64,000 bases of DNA, from NCBI GenBank assembly GCA_007922225.1, contig ML679956.1, positions 21,144,689 through 21,208,688 of the forward strand, written 5' to 3'. This stretch comes from Emydura subglobosa. Lineage: Eukaryota > Chordata > Testudines > Chelidae. A program made the translations under genes and the position numbers. The notes below the pieces were generated by a model, which saw only the letters and a list, made by a program, of their open reading frames with translations, ran no database searches and had not been told where the DNA came from. Positions 1 to 12,954 of the stretch are shown here, in pieces (the first letter of the stretch is position 1; every line of letters starts with the position of its first letter).

Positions 1-404
1 AATTTTCATAGTTGCACTAATCTGAGGTTTTGCCTTGTTCTGGTGTTCAACAGCTTCATCCTGTTTTCCTATGTTCCACAAGTCCAGGCTGCTGTCAGTT
101 CATTTTTAATCAGACAGTATAAAATGTTGCTCTTTGTATTAGTTCTAGTTCTCTTTTGAGGAGAAATATCTTATCTTCCAGCTCCTTATGTTTTACATTT
201 ACTGAAGCTTGCTTAGAATTCTCCATTTCTCCAAGGGACCATTCTCCCACTTCTCTTCTGCAGTGTCAAATACTAACTCTACCTGTTTGATACATTTATT
301 CAAATTACTCCATTGATCTTGGTAGGTTAGTTTTGTACTCTGCAATATTAATTCATTTCTGCAGCTGCTGAACCTGTGTTTTTTTCCCCCCTTCCATATA
401 TAGT

Positions 405-960
405 TTAAGTCCAGAAGAGACCTTCAGATCACTAAGTCTGATCTCGTGTGTATCACAGACCACCACCACCACCACTTAGCCACCTGCACAATAAACCCAG
501 AAATCTGAATTAGATGAAAGTATTACAGCCTGCAGGACACTAAACTATTATGTGTCACAGGCAGAAAATAGGAGGGACTGAAGGGCACTCATGCCATGGC
601 CCCTATAATGGCAGGAAATTGATTAATTGAGATATACCCATACGGTCCTGACAAGTGAACTGCACCCTATGTTGCAGAGGAAGGCAAACAAACAAACAAA
701 CCAAGGTCACTGCTAGTCTGACCTGGGGAGAAATTACCTTCCTGACTCCACATATGGCAATCAGTTAGACCCTGAGCATGTGAGAAAGAAACAGCCAGTC
801 AAGCACCCGAGAGAGAGAATGCTCAGCCTAGAAGTACATCTCAGAGCACTGGCCCACCCTGTCCAGTGTCCCAGCTTCAGCAGCAATAATTCCTGATGCT
901 CCAGAGGAAGGAGTCACAGCTGCTTCCACTGGCCTGGAATACTTCGCCCTCTGCAATTCT
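405..960 (-). mobile_element. CR1-type LINE 3'-region fragment (old copy)
   Basis: The text around 405-460 resembles the 'aaggccagaagggacc...tctgacct' start common to reptile CR1-family 3' ends. The part around 720-850 (gaaattaccttcctgactcc, then a run with tcagttagaccctgagcatg and cacccgagag) is also familiar from that repeat. Orientation is inferred from how this segment usually sits relative to the CR1 tail. There is no coding capacity. The family assignment rests on recall and is moderate. Confidence 0.45.
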
Positions 961-1034
961 TTTTGGATTATTTTGCCCGAGCCCCATCCTAGGGGCATTT
1001 CCAGGGAAGTCTAGTAAACGTTCGTCATTGTGCT

Positions 1035-1290
1035 TCAGAGGCAGTATGATCCGTAGAGTAGGGCACTAGCTTACAAGTCAAGAGACTTGGGGTCTATTCC
1101 CACTGAGTTGCTGTATGAGCTTTTGAATAGTCCCTACATTTCCCTTCCCATCTTTTGTCTGTTTTGTTTACTTAGATTATCAACTCTTCATGGTAGGGAC
1201 TCTCTCTTACATCCCAATCTCAGTTTGGACTTTAGATGCTAGTGAAATACAAATAGTAATAATAAATAATAAATAATAAAAGAATATCTT
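1035..1290 (+). mobile_element. tRNA-derived (MIR-like) SINE, near full length
   Basis: The head is tRNA-like (agggcactagcttacaagtc, with a B-box-like ggtctattcc at 1090-1100). A middle part resembles MIR (tgctgtatgagc, then a CT-rich stretch). The 3' module is seen as 'tcaactcttcatggtaggga' and 'ctctcttac', and it ends in an AAT-rich tail (aatacaaatagtaataataa). The same 3' module recurs at 25560, 33130, 37245 (minus) and 58190, so this is a multi-copy family in the window. Confidence 0.65.
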
Positions 1291-2064
1291 CTTTCTTCTA
1301 ACAACTGTATCTTCATGTTTTCTTTCTTAGACTTGCACTATTGTTCAAAATTCTCACTCCAAGAATATTCCAGTGAATATTCTTTACAGGCTGATTCTCC
1401 ATGCCATCCTTGGATAGCACTTGTCTCTTTGTTATACTCGTCTTATACCCATGACAGAGTCATAAATCTGAGAAAGCTGTTCTTTCTCCTAAGTATATGG
1501 CTCTAAAAATATTTCTGCTGTTGTGTTAATTCACAGCTATCGATGGTTTCTTGTTTGTCATAGACCTGGGTGAGTTTTAGTTATATTGCAATACAGCTGT
1601 TGAGATTATTTTCCCTAAGCAGGACGAGCCCTGAGCATGCCATAACGAAGTTTGTCCCTTGTTTTAAGTTCTTGATTATAAGGGCTATTATTCTTATCTT
1701 CATCTTTTCACATAACACAGTTCATTGTTTAAATTCATGAGTTATTTCTTTTTCTCTGGGGAACTGACAAAGCAGTGGGAAAGACAAGGGACAATTCAGC
1801 GTGTCTATTGTGATCAGTGCCTTAGACCTCCCATTGTGATATTGCTATGAACACAAAAGTTACTGTAACTTGAAAAATAAATCATATAGTTTTGATGAGT
1901 CAGGCTGTAGGACAATACTAGTTGTGAATATAGTCAGTTAAATCCTTCTACTGATACACAAATGTGCTTTCTCATTCAGGTCTAGGCTGTGCCTTTAAAG
2001 CACACTCCAGAGTGTGGGATAGTGCAGACCACAATATCTCCCCCAAACTCTGCAGTGCACAGAG

Positions 2065-2297
2065 GGTATGTCTACACTGCAATTAAACATTCATGGCTGC
2101 CCCAAGTCAGCTGACGCGGGCTCATAGGACTTGGGCTATGGGGCTGTAAAATTTGCTGCGAGGGTCCCAGAACCTGGGCTTCAGCCTGCGCACAAACGTC
2201 TACACTGTGATTTTAGAACTCCATAGCCCAAGCCCCAGGAGCCTAGGTCAGCTGACATGGGCCAGCCACGACTGTTTAATGGCAGCGTAGATGTGCC
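2065..2297. mobile_element. Palindromic MITE with long terminal inverted repeats
   Basis: The left end GGTATGTCTACACTGCAATT is mirrored at the right by TGGCAGCGTAGATGTGCC. The arms remain complementary inward (cagctgacgcgggctca against taggtcagctgacatgggcc; cccagaacctgggcttcagcc is itself part of the fold). Almost the entire 233 bp can fold back. The flanks gcacagag and agagagac give at best an imperfect target duplication. It is non-coding and non-autonomous; the ORFs on either strand here are by-products of the palindrome. Confidence 0.7.
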
Positions 2298-2299
2298 AG

Positions 2300-2660
2300 A
2301 GAGACTGTGCAAGATATACCTGCTGCAGCTTTGTGAGATCCTTTTGTAACTCTTCGCAGTCTGCTTTGGACTTAACTGGCTTGAGTAGTTTTGTATCATC
2401 TGCAAATTGTGCCACTTCACTGTTTAACCCTTTTTCCAGATCATATCTGAATATGCTGAACAGTACTGGTCCCAGTACAGACCCCTTGGGACACCAGTCC
2501 CCAATGTGAAAACAGACTATTTATTCCTACCCTTTGTTTCCTACCTTTTGACCAGTTATTGCTCCAGGAGAGGATCTTCCCCCTTATCCCATGACAGCTT
2601 CAGAGCCTTTGGTGAGGGACCTTGTCAAAGACTTTGTGAAAGTCTAAGGGGCTTGGCTTT
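2300..2660 (-). pseudogene. CR1 LINE reverse-transcriptase fragment
   Basis: On the minus strand the sequence reads the CR1 RT signatures LDFHKVFDKVP (near 2620-2655) and QFADDTKLL (near 2381-2409), so the catalytic Asp-Asp pair is preserved. The fragment covers only about 360 bp of the RT domain and lacks both ends. It abuts the MITE to its left. Confidence 0.85.
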
Positions 2661-3032
2661 GTGCTCTGCTTCTAGCTGAGAGTTGCTCACAGCCACTACG
2701 TTAATGAGAATACTTCCCAATGTTGGAAGATTCTATATTTGAGGGTGGGCACTAAAGAACTGGCAAGTTTGAAGTGGCAATGTTTTTGCAGTGGCCCCTG
2801 ACCAAATCATTAAGAGTTAGATTATGCCAAACCCTCATTTAAGGCTGTGAGGAGCTGCTTTGCCCCAGTACAGCACCAAAATAATTGTGCCTCCAAGTAT
2901 GGCCTCTCAGAATTTGCTCATACACTGGGAAGTCACACACACGGGGCTGCATGGCCAGAGAGATTTGCTAGCTGGCAATTTGGGAAGACAGTGGACATGG
3001 CTCTATTAATTTCTCACCTATTCCTGTGCCCT

Positions 3033-3047
3033 GGGGGGGGGGGGGGG
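3033..3047 (+). repeat. G15 homopolymer
   Basis: Fifteen consecutive G. Similar runs occur at 7301-7314 (G14) and 13395-13407 (C13 followed by A10). Confidence 0.95.
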
Positions 3048-3739
3048 TTGTGCTCCCAAAGGAGTTGTTAAAAGAGCAGTCTGAGTTTCCATGAGTGCAA
3101 GGATCACATTTCAGTCCAGCTTTTGTGTGCGCTCCTTATTCCCTCCCACAACACTGTGCAATCTCCATCCTTAGCAATCCACCTATTTCCTGAATGCTTG
3201 ATATGTGTAATGGTCCCTCAGGTTTAAGGAATTATGAGACATCTCGGCTCAGCATATAAATTAAGTAATCAATCTTGTTTCTGTTTCTCTTAGGATCATG
3301 CACACTAAATTCCTTTATAATCATTTAATTGGAAGTCAGTCTTATTCACTGGACTGAGGAGACAGGCAGAGCTCATGAGTCCTGCTTAATGGCAACAGGG
3401 AGTGAATGTGCTGACGTGACATCATAGAGTGATGTCAGACAAGCATAATTAGTACTATTTGCTTTAAGATTCCCTGTAAGAATATTTGCTGTAAGATTCT
3501 GATCACTCACCTGTGTGGAGGTAGAGGAACAAAGGAGGAACAGACAGAGGAACAAACAGAGGAACAAAGGAGTCATCAACATTGGGTTAAAGTTCAAAAG
3601 GAGTTGGAGACTTGGGTCCAAAGCCTCAGTTGGTGTAAACAAGCATCAATTTCAAAGGTGTTACGCTGGTCTACTGCAGTTGAGGATTTGGCTCTTGAGG
3701 TTCTGAGTACTGCTTTGACAACTGGCTATCACAGGTCTG

Positions 3740-4028
3740 GTCTACTCTTACCTGGAAATTTGGCATCAGTTGATGGGAGTTACGCAAGCTATGCAGAGTA
3801 GTTTGCGTAACTCCCGTCTACTGCTGTACTTCCGTTCTGCGTGGTGTCTTCACTGCACTGCGCTGACAGGAAGTGCATTCCCATTGACGCAGCACTACAC
3901 TACTTGAGGAGGTGGTTTTACTAGGTTGACTTCTTGATCGATTGAGCAGGTCTTCACTGACTGCTCACTTAATCCAGAAAGATTGATCTGACAGTGGCGA
4001 CTTTGCCGCCGTCAGTGTAGACATACCC
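3740..4028. mobile_element. MITE-like repeat ending in gtgtagacataccc
   Basis: The right end (gtcagtgtagacataccc) is the complement of the start of the MITE at 2065 (gggtatgtctacactg), pointing to a related terminal family. The matching left end is missing or has been rearranged. Inside is a perfect 13-bp inverted repeat (3775-3787 and 3803-3815). Confidence 0.45.
3775..3815. repeat. Perfect 13-bp inverted repeat (hairpin)
   Basis: GGGAGTTACGCAA at 3775-3787 pairs with TTGCGTAACTCCC at 3803-3815 across a 15-base loop. It probably belongs to the MITE-like repeat around it. Confidence 0.8.
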
Positions 4029-4925
4029 ACAGTGTACCATATTGACATACTTTGGGGTCGTTGATTGGAAGGGGATTGTAGACACTTAGGGCATCATGGT
4101 AACAGGCAACTATTTTATTTACTGGTTACGATTTATCAAAAAAGCCTAATGGCTTTACCCAGAATTTATAGTTATTTTATTTTGTGTCTTCTGGGAGGGG
4201 GGCGCATCAGGAATATAATGATATAAAGGCTGATCCTGAACAAAACGGACAAAGTTAAAACAAATACAACATCCATGGAGTGTTTTATGACCGCACTTGT
4301 CAGTTACAGTTACTTAGAGATAAGCATCAACATTTTCTTATTACAGAGGGAGTATTACTGCAATTAAAGTACAAGCAAATCAGTTTATGTACAGAACCAA
4401 GTTAGATATATTCAAACCAAATGTTCTTCACTGTGAAATCCCTTCTGGATTTCTTGTGACATGTAGATTTTTATTACTTTAATCTATTAATGGACCTTCT
4501 AGCAAAAGGTAATAAAAGCAATTATATGGGGAAAACTGGAAGCTACAATTAAGTTTTGAGAAATTTCAGAAGGCCTTTTCTTTTGATAAAAATATCCCGT
4601 ATGTATAATGTGACTAAATGTATTGTCCTGGTTCATAAACTGCAAGTGAAATACCACAGCCATAGCTGTCTACATGCTGCTCTGCACTGCACTGTAATAT
4701 ACTTTAATCCTCTTGCTATGACAACATTGCGATTAAGGACTTTTCTTATGTATGTGCTGACCTTTTTCAGTGCATTTGTTAAAAAAAAACAACTGTGCAA
4801 ATATGTATGTCAAAGAAAATGAAAAATAATTAGTAAAGCTAGTGAGAGCATCTGCTGCTTTTTCAGAAGCAAGAGAACATATGTGCTAAAAAGAGGAGGG
4901 AAAATAAAACGTGCATTACACCTAC

Positions 4926-5053
4926 ATTATTAATTTTTAATTTGTTCTTTTCTCTTCTTTGAAGGTGTCCGGAGATATGATAAAGGACCGCTCTACTCCG
5001 TCTCCGGGCTGAATCAAAATGCGAACCTGCTTTTCCTCTTCCTTTGCATTTTT
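4926..5053 (-). CDS. KCNH8: KCNH8 coding exon: linker between PAS domain and first membrane segment
   Basis: KCNH8 (Kv12.1, ELK1) is a voltage-gated potassium channel alpha subunit of the EAG superfamily that acts in the plasma membrane, mainly of neurons. This 128-bp exon encodes 42 full codons that include [17 protein letters not shown] and EKNKLKIN, the conserved basic linker between the N-terminal PAS domain and S1. Seen directly: a TTCTACAG acceptor just upstream, an open frame, and an AAT|GTAGGT donor. The first two bases complete a codon begun by the single last base of the exon at 41848-41979, giving E-E-K-C-K-G, so the phases agree. From memory of the family, the sequence is much closer to KCNH8 than to KCNH3 or KCNH4. 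The neighbouring exon lies 36.8 kb away and no following exon is seen in 1-4925. The open frame running past both splice sites (4863-5078) is read-through and not a separate gene. Confidence 0.92.
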
Positions 5054-6840
5054 CTGTAGAATAAAAGCGAGAGCCCATTAAACATCAGCCGATGTCACTT
5101 GAACCTGTGAGAGCTGAACTACTAACATTTTACAGTTTGGTGCAAATAATTTTGGTGCAATAGATGTAAGTATTGTGTGCACCAAAATATCCCCATTTCA
5201 AAAGGAGAAGCAAAAATCACTTTCCTATAAAAAAGTAAATGCCTTTGTTCAAATGAAAAGCAATTCATTATAACTCATAGCTTCAGACATAGGAAAACAC
5301 AGCACTTTTCTCCCTTTCCATTTTCAGAAAATAAACTGCAACTGATCACTGACCAAAGGCAAGAGTGGCTGGGATTAATCACCACATCCTCAAAATTTCA
5401 TCAACTTCTTTTTGTTTAAAAAAAGAAAAAATGTTGGAAATGTAAATTTAGAAATTCCCCTGTTGTGGTGTAATAAAAAACAAAAAATTAAAAAAAACAC
5501 TAACTCATTACATTTCCACAATGCCACTGTATGTTTGACAGAAAGTGTGATTGTTAGGCATGTCTAATTCTCATTTCCATGCCTTTATAATTATAATTTT
5601 CCTATCACATAGTCATCACTTGATGCATTCTTTAGTAACACAAAATGCATTAAGGACAAGGATCGAACATTGTTTTTGGAATTTTGATGCTGCCCCCAAG
5701 CCTCTCATTCAGATATCTGCAACTGTCAATCATACAAGCAAATTCAGGTCTCACTTATAATGTAATAATTAAGATCAACTCCACTGAAATCAGTGCAATT
5801 GCCTTGGATTGATGTTGGAGTAAAGGAGAGCAGAGTTTGGATCATATTCTATAAAATGTCAAGAACAACAGTACTGCCACAATTGAGAAAAGGAATTGTG
5901 GGAGTATAGGAAGAACCTGTCTGTCAAGCAAGTCTAATTAAAATCAATGCGGAATATATGGATGATAAAGTACAATTAGCACAGTCAGAAATTAACAATA
6001 GACCAAATACGCACATCTTGAAGCCTGCCCAGGAGAAGTCAGGGAAGCCTGATATCTACAGAACTGATATGAAGGATAATATGCAGCACAAGATCACTAA
6101 TGAGGCAATATGGAGGGAACCAATCACCCCAACCTCTCACTGAAAAATGTTACATTTAATTTGTGCAACCAAAAAGGAGTGTATTTGTATTCTAGTTAAA
6201 AAAAAATAAATAGAAAGCTGTGGTACCAATGAATAGCCATATAATTATAAATCTGTACCCAAAAGCCATCCTTGCCCTTTCGCTTTTGTGGTGTGTTCAC
6301 GTATCCGTTATGGCCAACATTCAAACTCCAAATCTACGGATTATTAAGCATATATGAGCAAAAGTTACATATGAGTAGTGTAACTGAGTAAAACGTTTGC
6401 AGTATTAAGTCACTGGATTGTAAACTGTGCAATAGTGTTAGCCCGATATTTTAAGGCGGTGAGCAACTATAAAAACTTCAATGGGCGCTCCTGGTAGTCA
6501 GCCCCTCTAAAAGTCAGAGCATATGTGTTTCCTGTGATGAACTGAGACACACATAGCCACAAATGGTAGCAAGTCTTTATTAACAGAGTTCAAATCCTAT
6601 TCTGGTCACAGTTTGGTAAAGTTTAGTATTATCATCCAATCCTGAGTGGACACTTTTTCACATAAAATAATCCATTACATAATTTAGCCCAAATGGCAGT
6701 CTCTTTTCAGCAGACCCCAGTTATAACAGTGAGATGTGGTGCAAGGCCAGAGTGATGCATATGAGCTTTTGAAAACACCAGCAGCACCACCAAGCTCAGT
6801 CTTCATCTTCAAATGTAGCTCTTTTTCCCTGTCATCACTA

Positions 6841-6992
6841 AGGCTTCGATTCAGCAAAACACTTAAGCACATTTAATTTTAAGCACTTGCTTAAGTCCCT
6901 TTTACTTTAATTGGCTTAAAGTTCAGTATGTGATTGAGTGCTTTGCTAAATAAGGATGAACTGAGCTTCAGTACTTTCCTGAATCAGGGCCC
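6841..6992. mobile_element. Palindromic MITE ('cagcaaa-cacttaag' family)
   Basis: The left arm (gattcagcaaaacacttaagcac) is complementary to right-arm pieces (gagtgctttgctaaata and cctgaatcagggccc). This is a common short palindromic repeat of reptile and bird DNA. Related copies lie at 9600-9728 and 26246-26338. It is non-coding. Confidence 0.6.
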
Positions 6993-8987
6993 AATTTCTG
7001 CTCTAGTGTAGGAACACTCGTGATTTCTCTGGAATTTTTTCAAAACTTACTTTAGGTTTGTTTTACTCTCTTCTTTCTCAGAATCTTCATCTCCCTCCAC
7101 TTCTAGTATCTCTTTTAGTGCTTCACTATCAGATTCAGGTGCTACAGTTTGGTGTGGAACTTAGAATTACAAAGGTTGCATATTTGTGTAGCTTTTCTAT
7201 AGCACTTGACTCCAGTCAGAGCCTGATTCCATAATTTGTCAAAGATTGTATCAGTAGAAGTACTAGCAAGAGAAGTCCCAGTAATCAGTAAAAGGGTGGA
7301 GGGGGGGGGGGGGGATGTAGAATACATTTTGGAAAAAATATTACAGAAATGACACATAAAATTCCCATCCTTGAGTAGAAGTTAGTGATGACAATGAAAA
7401 GGAGCTGCTTGTGAAAGAGAAAAGTTAGTCATGCTGTTGGCCCATTTAAACCATCACTTGTAACACAGCTACTGGATGAGGAAAGTTTCCAATTTCTGAA
7501 CTTGCATATGCCTCCACTGAAGGAGTCAATCCTGATTTCCTTCTGAGCTTTCTTGTTCGCTGATTGTGCTTTTGAAATCTGTGTATTTTTTTTTTAATGA
7601 TCATTCCCTATTGTAACAGGTCTGCAAATCACTCCTTAGAACAAGGAAATTTGCTTATAATTTTTAAAATACAGAGCTGGTTACTACTCAGTTTTCAAAA
7701 AATTACAATGCACAGAAAAGTATTTACTGCTTCCTCTCTACATGACCAGTCTTGGAATAAAAAACAGTACAATAAACCCACACTGAAATATACAGACACT
7801 TTAAAGTACTCCTTTTATTTTTATCCTGTGTTTAAAATCAAAGAGATTTTTCATCTCCCCACGTATTGTGACAGATTAACATTCCAAAAAAAGCTCCATT
7901 TTTGGGCTTAAAATCTGTACAGACACCCCTTCCTGTGTGATAAAAATTGTAAAAAATAGCACTTAAAGGATGCTTTCCAGTTTAGTTTTCACTCCACCTC
8001 TTCACCTGTGTCTGATGACAGAAGTGATCATTCATTTTCCATCTCTTCCTGCTTCCCCCTACACTGTTTCTTTTATACATTGTCATCTACAGAATCACAT
8101 ATATTAAGAGTGAGAAATCAGATATTATTTACCAAGAGAAAAGATTCAGTAAAGAATGGCAAATCTTAATATGAGACCTCTGGCACTGCCTGCTAATAAA
8201 CTGCCAAATAAAAGTAAAGGCATTATCCTGTACCCTTTTTGCCAAAGTTGACAGTGAACAAGTGTATGCAGGATCAAGCCCCACGTCTTTTATATTTGTC
8301 ACTCCCATTAAAACTCAATGGCTGTTGGGTGCCTATATTCCTCTTTGTACCTCTGAAAATCTCCCCCTTATTTATAAATCAGAAGACAGATTCACTGGCG
8401 TGCTCCAGTGGCTTTGTGCTGCTCTAGCCATGTAAAAGAACCATAACCTCAGCTTATACGGCTGACTGAGCCATGTTTATAGTTACATTGCATCATCAGA
8501 GTAAGGCAAAGGAGTCAGTGCACAGCAGTGGATATGGTACAGGACACTTTATTGGTTTATAATATTCTCATTCCCTTAATGAGGTGTGAGTCCTTAAAAA
8601 TCTGAAATATAGAATAAAATGTTTATTCATCAAGTGGGAGATAAAAATTATACCACTGATTCAATATTGACCTTGTGGAGGTTACAGCCGTAAATTTTTA
8701 TTTCTTGACCACAACTCCAAATTAAGCATGACTTAGAGTGTTTCAGACTCTGGTATTTTTTCCACAGATTAGGTCAGAGATTAAGTCTCTTTATATTATA
8801 ACTCTGCTTTCACTTCCTCTGCTAATTGAACATTATCCAACAACTGGATGTGTTACTTAGAAATCCCTCAAGTTTCCCTCACTAGAACCTCTTCCTCTGG
8901 CTAGGAGTGGAAATTCCCCCAGTGTCCCCTGCATGGCATGATGCTCCTGGTCCAGTCATGGATCATTATTACGTATTACGTGTGAGC

Positions 8988-9014
8988 GTGTGTGTGTGTG
9001 TGTGTGAGAGAGAG
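8988..9014 (+). repeat. (TG)n followed by (AG)n microsatellite
   Basis: A gtgtgtgtgtgtgtgtgtg run followed directly by agagagaga. Confidence 0.9.
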
Positions 9015-9599
9015 ATTCATATCCAGCCCTTGTATAGCATTTTTCATTCATATTACATAGAAAAATCCTGAAGATTTATTTCTGACATAAATAATCACAT
9101 GAGCAGGATTTAAATGTATAATAGCAGTCTAGACACAGATTTCAGCAAACAAATAAATTCATAAAAGGCTGTTTTAGAGACCAAAAGAACCCTTATTTAT
9201 TTAGAAAAGGGTTCTGCAAGAACATCTCTAGTATTGCACTGGAAGTTTGTTTAAACAAAGTGCAGAGTGGACTACTAAAAGGAACAAACAGAGGAGTCAT
9301 TCAGTGTGTGCATACATGTCTGTGCCTGCAACCCTGCCCAGGTGACAAAGAAATCTAAAAGCATAAGTAAATAAAAATAATTTTCCTAAAAATAACTGTA
9401 CTTGCCCATACATTCCAATGATTATTCAATGATTTTTATTTAGGTCACATTTTTGTGCACTGATGTAGCAGCCACTAAGTCAAGAACCAGAAAAACAGCA
9501 AGTGCATACAACTATCCCTTTTAAGCACAAGGGAAGTTATTTAGTTAAAAAATTAAAAGTGACAGTGGGGGCACAGGGAGAAGGTAGATAAAATATTTT

Positions 9600-9728
9600 T
9601 AGGATATAATCCTACAAACACTTAAATGTTTAACTAAATTATTCATGAAAGTAACTCCACTGTCTTCAGTAGAACCTCTTACGTAGGTAAACTTACTCAA
9701 GTGCACAAATGCCTGCAGTGCAGGGCCC
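9600..9728. mobile_element. Palindromic MITE, same family as 6841-6992
   Basis: The left arm has taatcctacaaacacttaaatg. The right arm has the complementary acttactcaagtgcacaaatgcctgcag, ending in cagggccc. The centre holds the typical 'aactccactgtcttcagtag' piece. Confidence 0.5.
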
Positions 9729-10387
9729 ATAAACAGTAGCTATGCAATTTTTTGTTATTCTATGGGTCACTTTATCGTAAGGAAAGACTTTTTGGATCCT
9801 GCCACAATAGGCAACACCCCAGTCCTCCATTGCTTGGGTTCCAAAGTATCTAATTTTGTACACCACAAGGAAGAGCTCTGCAGACAAGTGATGGACTACA
9901 TCTTGACAGTTATTGGCTTTCAATGGATATTCAACATGCATAGCCCATTTGCTGGCAAACCTCTGTTTTAAACTAGTGTATATTAATATCCAGGTCTGGA
10001 ATCAATGACACAGGGTCATTTTTTTCAGCCCTTGTGTGCATGAGAAAGAGGGGAGAAGGAAAAAATAGACTTTTGATCTTTGGCCCCCATCCCTACAGTC
10101 AGGCACAACTGTAACACAGGATTGCTTCCTCCTGCTGCTCTGTGGAGCGCAAATCAGTTTAAAAGGCCATATCACCAGTGGAGCAGGCTGGCAGCAGGGA
10201 GGACACAAGTTTTATCCTTCTAAAGTGAGGTACTATGTGCACCCTCCCGTGGGCACTGGGGAGCTCATGGATTGGTGTAGCTCTGACACAGGCCTGTGTC
10301 TTAAAACCATGATGTAAAAATCTTAATAAATCAAACTATACCATAGAATGTCTATGGAGACAAATGAGAGCACAGCAGTAAGAATAT

Positions 10388-12920
10388 GCTATTGACCATC
10401 TTATCAGGATAGTGACAGTGATGATGAAACGCTCAGGGAGATAAAAGAGGCTACAAAGGCAGAAAATGCAGTAATAATGGGGGATTTCAACTGTCCTCAT
10501 ATTGATTGGGTGTATGTCACCTCAGGAAGGGATGCAGATATAAAATTTCTACACACCATCAATAACTGCTTCTTGGAGCAGCTTGTCTTGGACTCTACAA
10601 AGCGAGAGGCAATTCTTGATTCACTTCTTAGTGGAGCACAGGATCTGGTGCAAGAGGTGAACATAGCTGAACTGCTCAGTAATAGCAACCATAATATAAT
10701 TAAATTTAACATCCTTGTAGGGGGAAAAGGCAAAGAAACCCATCACAGCAGCATTTAACTTCAAAAAGGGGAACTACACAAATATGGGGAAGCTAATTAA
10801 ATGGAAATTAAAAGGAATAGTCACAAGGATAAAAAGCCTGCATGGAAACTTTTTAATATTACAATGATAGAGGCTCAAACTAAATATATACCTCAAATAA
10901 TAAATAAACAGCAAAAGAATAAAAAAAATACCACCATGATTAAACAGAAGAGTAAAAGAGGCAGTTAGAGACCCCCCCCAAAAAAAATCCTATACAAATT
11001 GGAAGTCAAACCCTACTGAGGAAAATAAAAGGGAGCATAAACTTTAGCAAATCAAGTGCAAATGTATAAAAAGAGCAGGTAGTTAAAGACCCAAAAATTA
11101 ACATAAAAAAAGTACAACAGAAACAGGAAGTCTGCCAAGCAGTCAGTGAGGCCACTGGACAATCAAGGTGCTAAAGGGCACTTAAGGAAGACAAGGCCAT
11201 TGCAGAGAAGTTAAATTAATTTGCATTAATCTTCACTGCAAAGGATATGAGGGAGATCCCCACACCCAAGCCATTATTTTTAGGTGACAAATCTGAAGCA
11301 CTGACCGAGATTGAAGTGTCAATGGAGGAGGTTTTCAAACAAATTTGTAAACTAAATAATAAGAAGTTATCAGGACCGGATGGTATTTACCCAAGAGTTC
11401 TGAAGGAACTAAGATAATGAAATTGCAGAATTTAAGATCTCTCTTAAATCAGCCTCTGTACCAGATGACTGCAGGTAACTAATGTAACACCTATTTTTTA
11501 AAAGGGCTCCAGAGGAGATCTGAGCAATTACAGGTTGAAATTATAATAAATAACAGAATTATCAGACACATAGAATAACACAATTTGTTGGGAAAAAGTC
11601 AACATGGCTTTTGTAAGGGAAATCATGCCTCAAAAATCTATTAGAATTCTTTAAGGGAGTCAACAAGCATGTGGACAGGGATGATTCAACTGACAGACTG
11701 TACTTGGACTTTCAGAAAGCTTTTGACAAGGTCCCTCAGCAAAGGCTTTTAAGCAAAGTAAGCTGTTATGAGATAAGAGAGAAAATCCTGTCATGGATCA
11801 GTAACTGGTTAAAATATAGGAAATAAATGGTAGGAATAAATGGTCAGTTTTCACCAAAGAGAGAGGTAAATCGAGGGGTTCCCAGGGAAATCTACTGGGA
11901 TCAGTGCTAAAAGGGGTGAACATATTCATAAATGATCCAGGAAAGGAGGTGAGCAGTGAGGTGACCAAAGTTTCAGATGATACAAAATTACTCAAGATAG
12001 TTAAATCCAAAGCTAACTGTTACAAAGGGATTTCACAAAACTGGGTGACTGGGCCACAAATGGTACATGAAGTCCAATGTCGATAAATACAAAGTAATGC
12101 TCATTGGAAAATATAATCCAACTATACATACAAAACGATGGGGTCTAAATTAGTTGTTACCATTCAGGGAAGGGTTCTTGGCATCATTGTGGATAGTTCT
12201 CTGAAAACACCTGCTCAAAACAAACGATGGCAATCAAAAAAGCTAACAGAATTTTAAGAACCATTAGGAAAGGGGTAAGACAGAAAAAATCATAATGCCC
12301 CTATATAAAGCTATGGTACTCCCACACCTCGAATACTGTATGCAGTTGCCCCATCTCAAAAACTATATTAGAATTGGAAAAAGTGAAGAGAAAGGCAACT
12401 AAATGATTAAGGGCATGGAACAGCTTCCATATAAGCAGAGATAAAAAGCCTGGAACTGTTCAGCTTAGATATGAGACGACTAAGGGAGAACTGTGACAGA
12501 GATCTATAAAATCATGAATGGTATGGAGAAAATGAATAGAGAAATGTTATTTACCCCTTCATCCAACCCAAGAACTAGTGGTCATCCAATGAAATTAACA
12601 GGCAGCAGGTTTAAAACAAGCAAAAGGAAGTACTTCTTCACACAATGCACTATAAACTTGCGGAACTCATTGCCATGGGACGTTATGAAAGTCCATAAAT
12701 GGCTAATAGCCAAATGGTCAGGGTCATAGCCTCATGCTACAGGTGTCCCTAACCCTCCAACTGCCAGAAGCTGGTACTGGATGACAGGGGATGGATCACT
12801 CAAATTGCCCCATTCCATTCATTCCCTCTGAAGCATCTGGCACTGGCCCTGTCAGAATACAGGCTACTGAGCTAGATGGACCATTGGCCTGATCCAGTGT
12901 GGCCGTTCTAATATTTGTAT
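10388..12920 (+). pseudogene. CR1 LINE, 5'-truncated, endonuclease to 3' end, many frameshifts
   Basis: In order: the end of the endonuclease domain (10477-10758, starting MGDFNCPHIDW); a linker; the RT domain with YLDFQKAFDKVP at 11701-11736; a 'DDTKLLKIV' block near 11975 in which the usual FADD reads VSDD; and the C-terminal region (12493-12729). The typical CR1 3' UTR then ends near 'gatggaccattggcctgatc' and 'tgtggccgttctaatatttg'. The frame breaks repeatedly, so it cannot encode an active protein. It lies antisense to KCNH8 within its intron and is the longest uninterrupted LINE in the window. Confidence 0.92.
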
Positions 12921-12954
12921 GAGGTCAAAAACGCTATTCTCCTTTAGAAATGAC

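Larger units (their letters stand above)
1..4925 (-). other. KCNH8: KCNH8 downstream intron, partial
   Basis: This is sequence after the donor at 4925-4924 (minus strand). It should lead to the exon encoding S1 and following segments, which is not in the window. It holds a CR1-type fragment, a SINE, two MITE regions and a CR1 fragment. In about 1300-2060, 2700-3700 and 4030-4925 I see nothing beyond AT-rich DNA and one homopolymer. Confidence 0.75.

Noticed and set aside
4863..5078. 71-codon ORF on the minus strand as an independent small gene
   Set aside because: Its middle is the KCNH8 exon (4926-5053); the start and end of the ORF are intron read-through past good splice sites.
10497..10733. 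Minus-strand ORF opposite the CR1 endonuclease
   Set aside because: Shadow of the MGDFN endonuclease frame on the plus strand.
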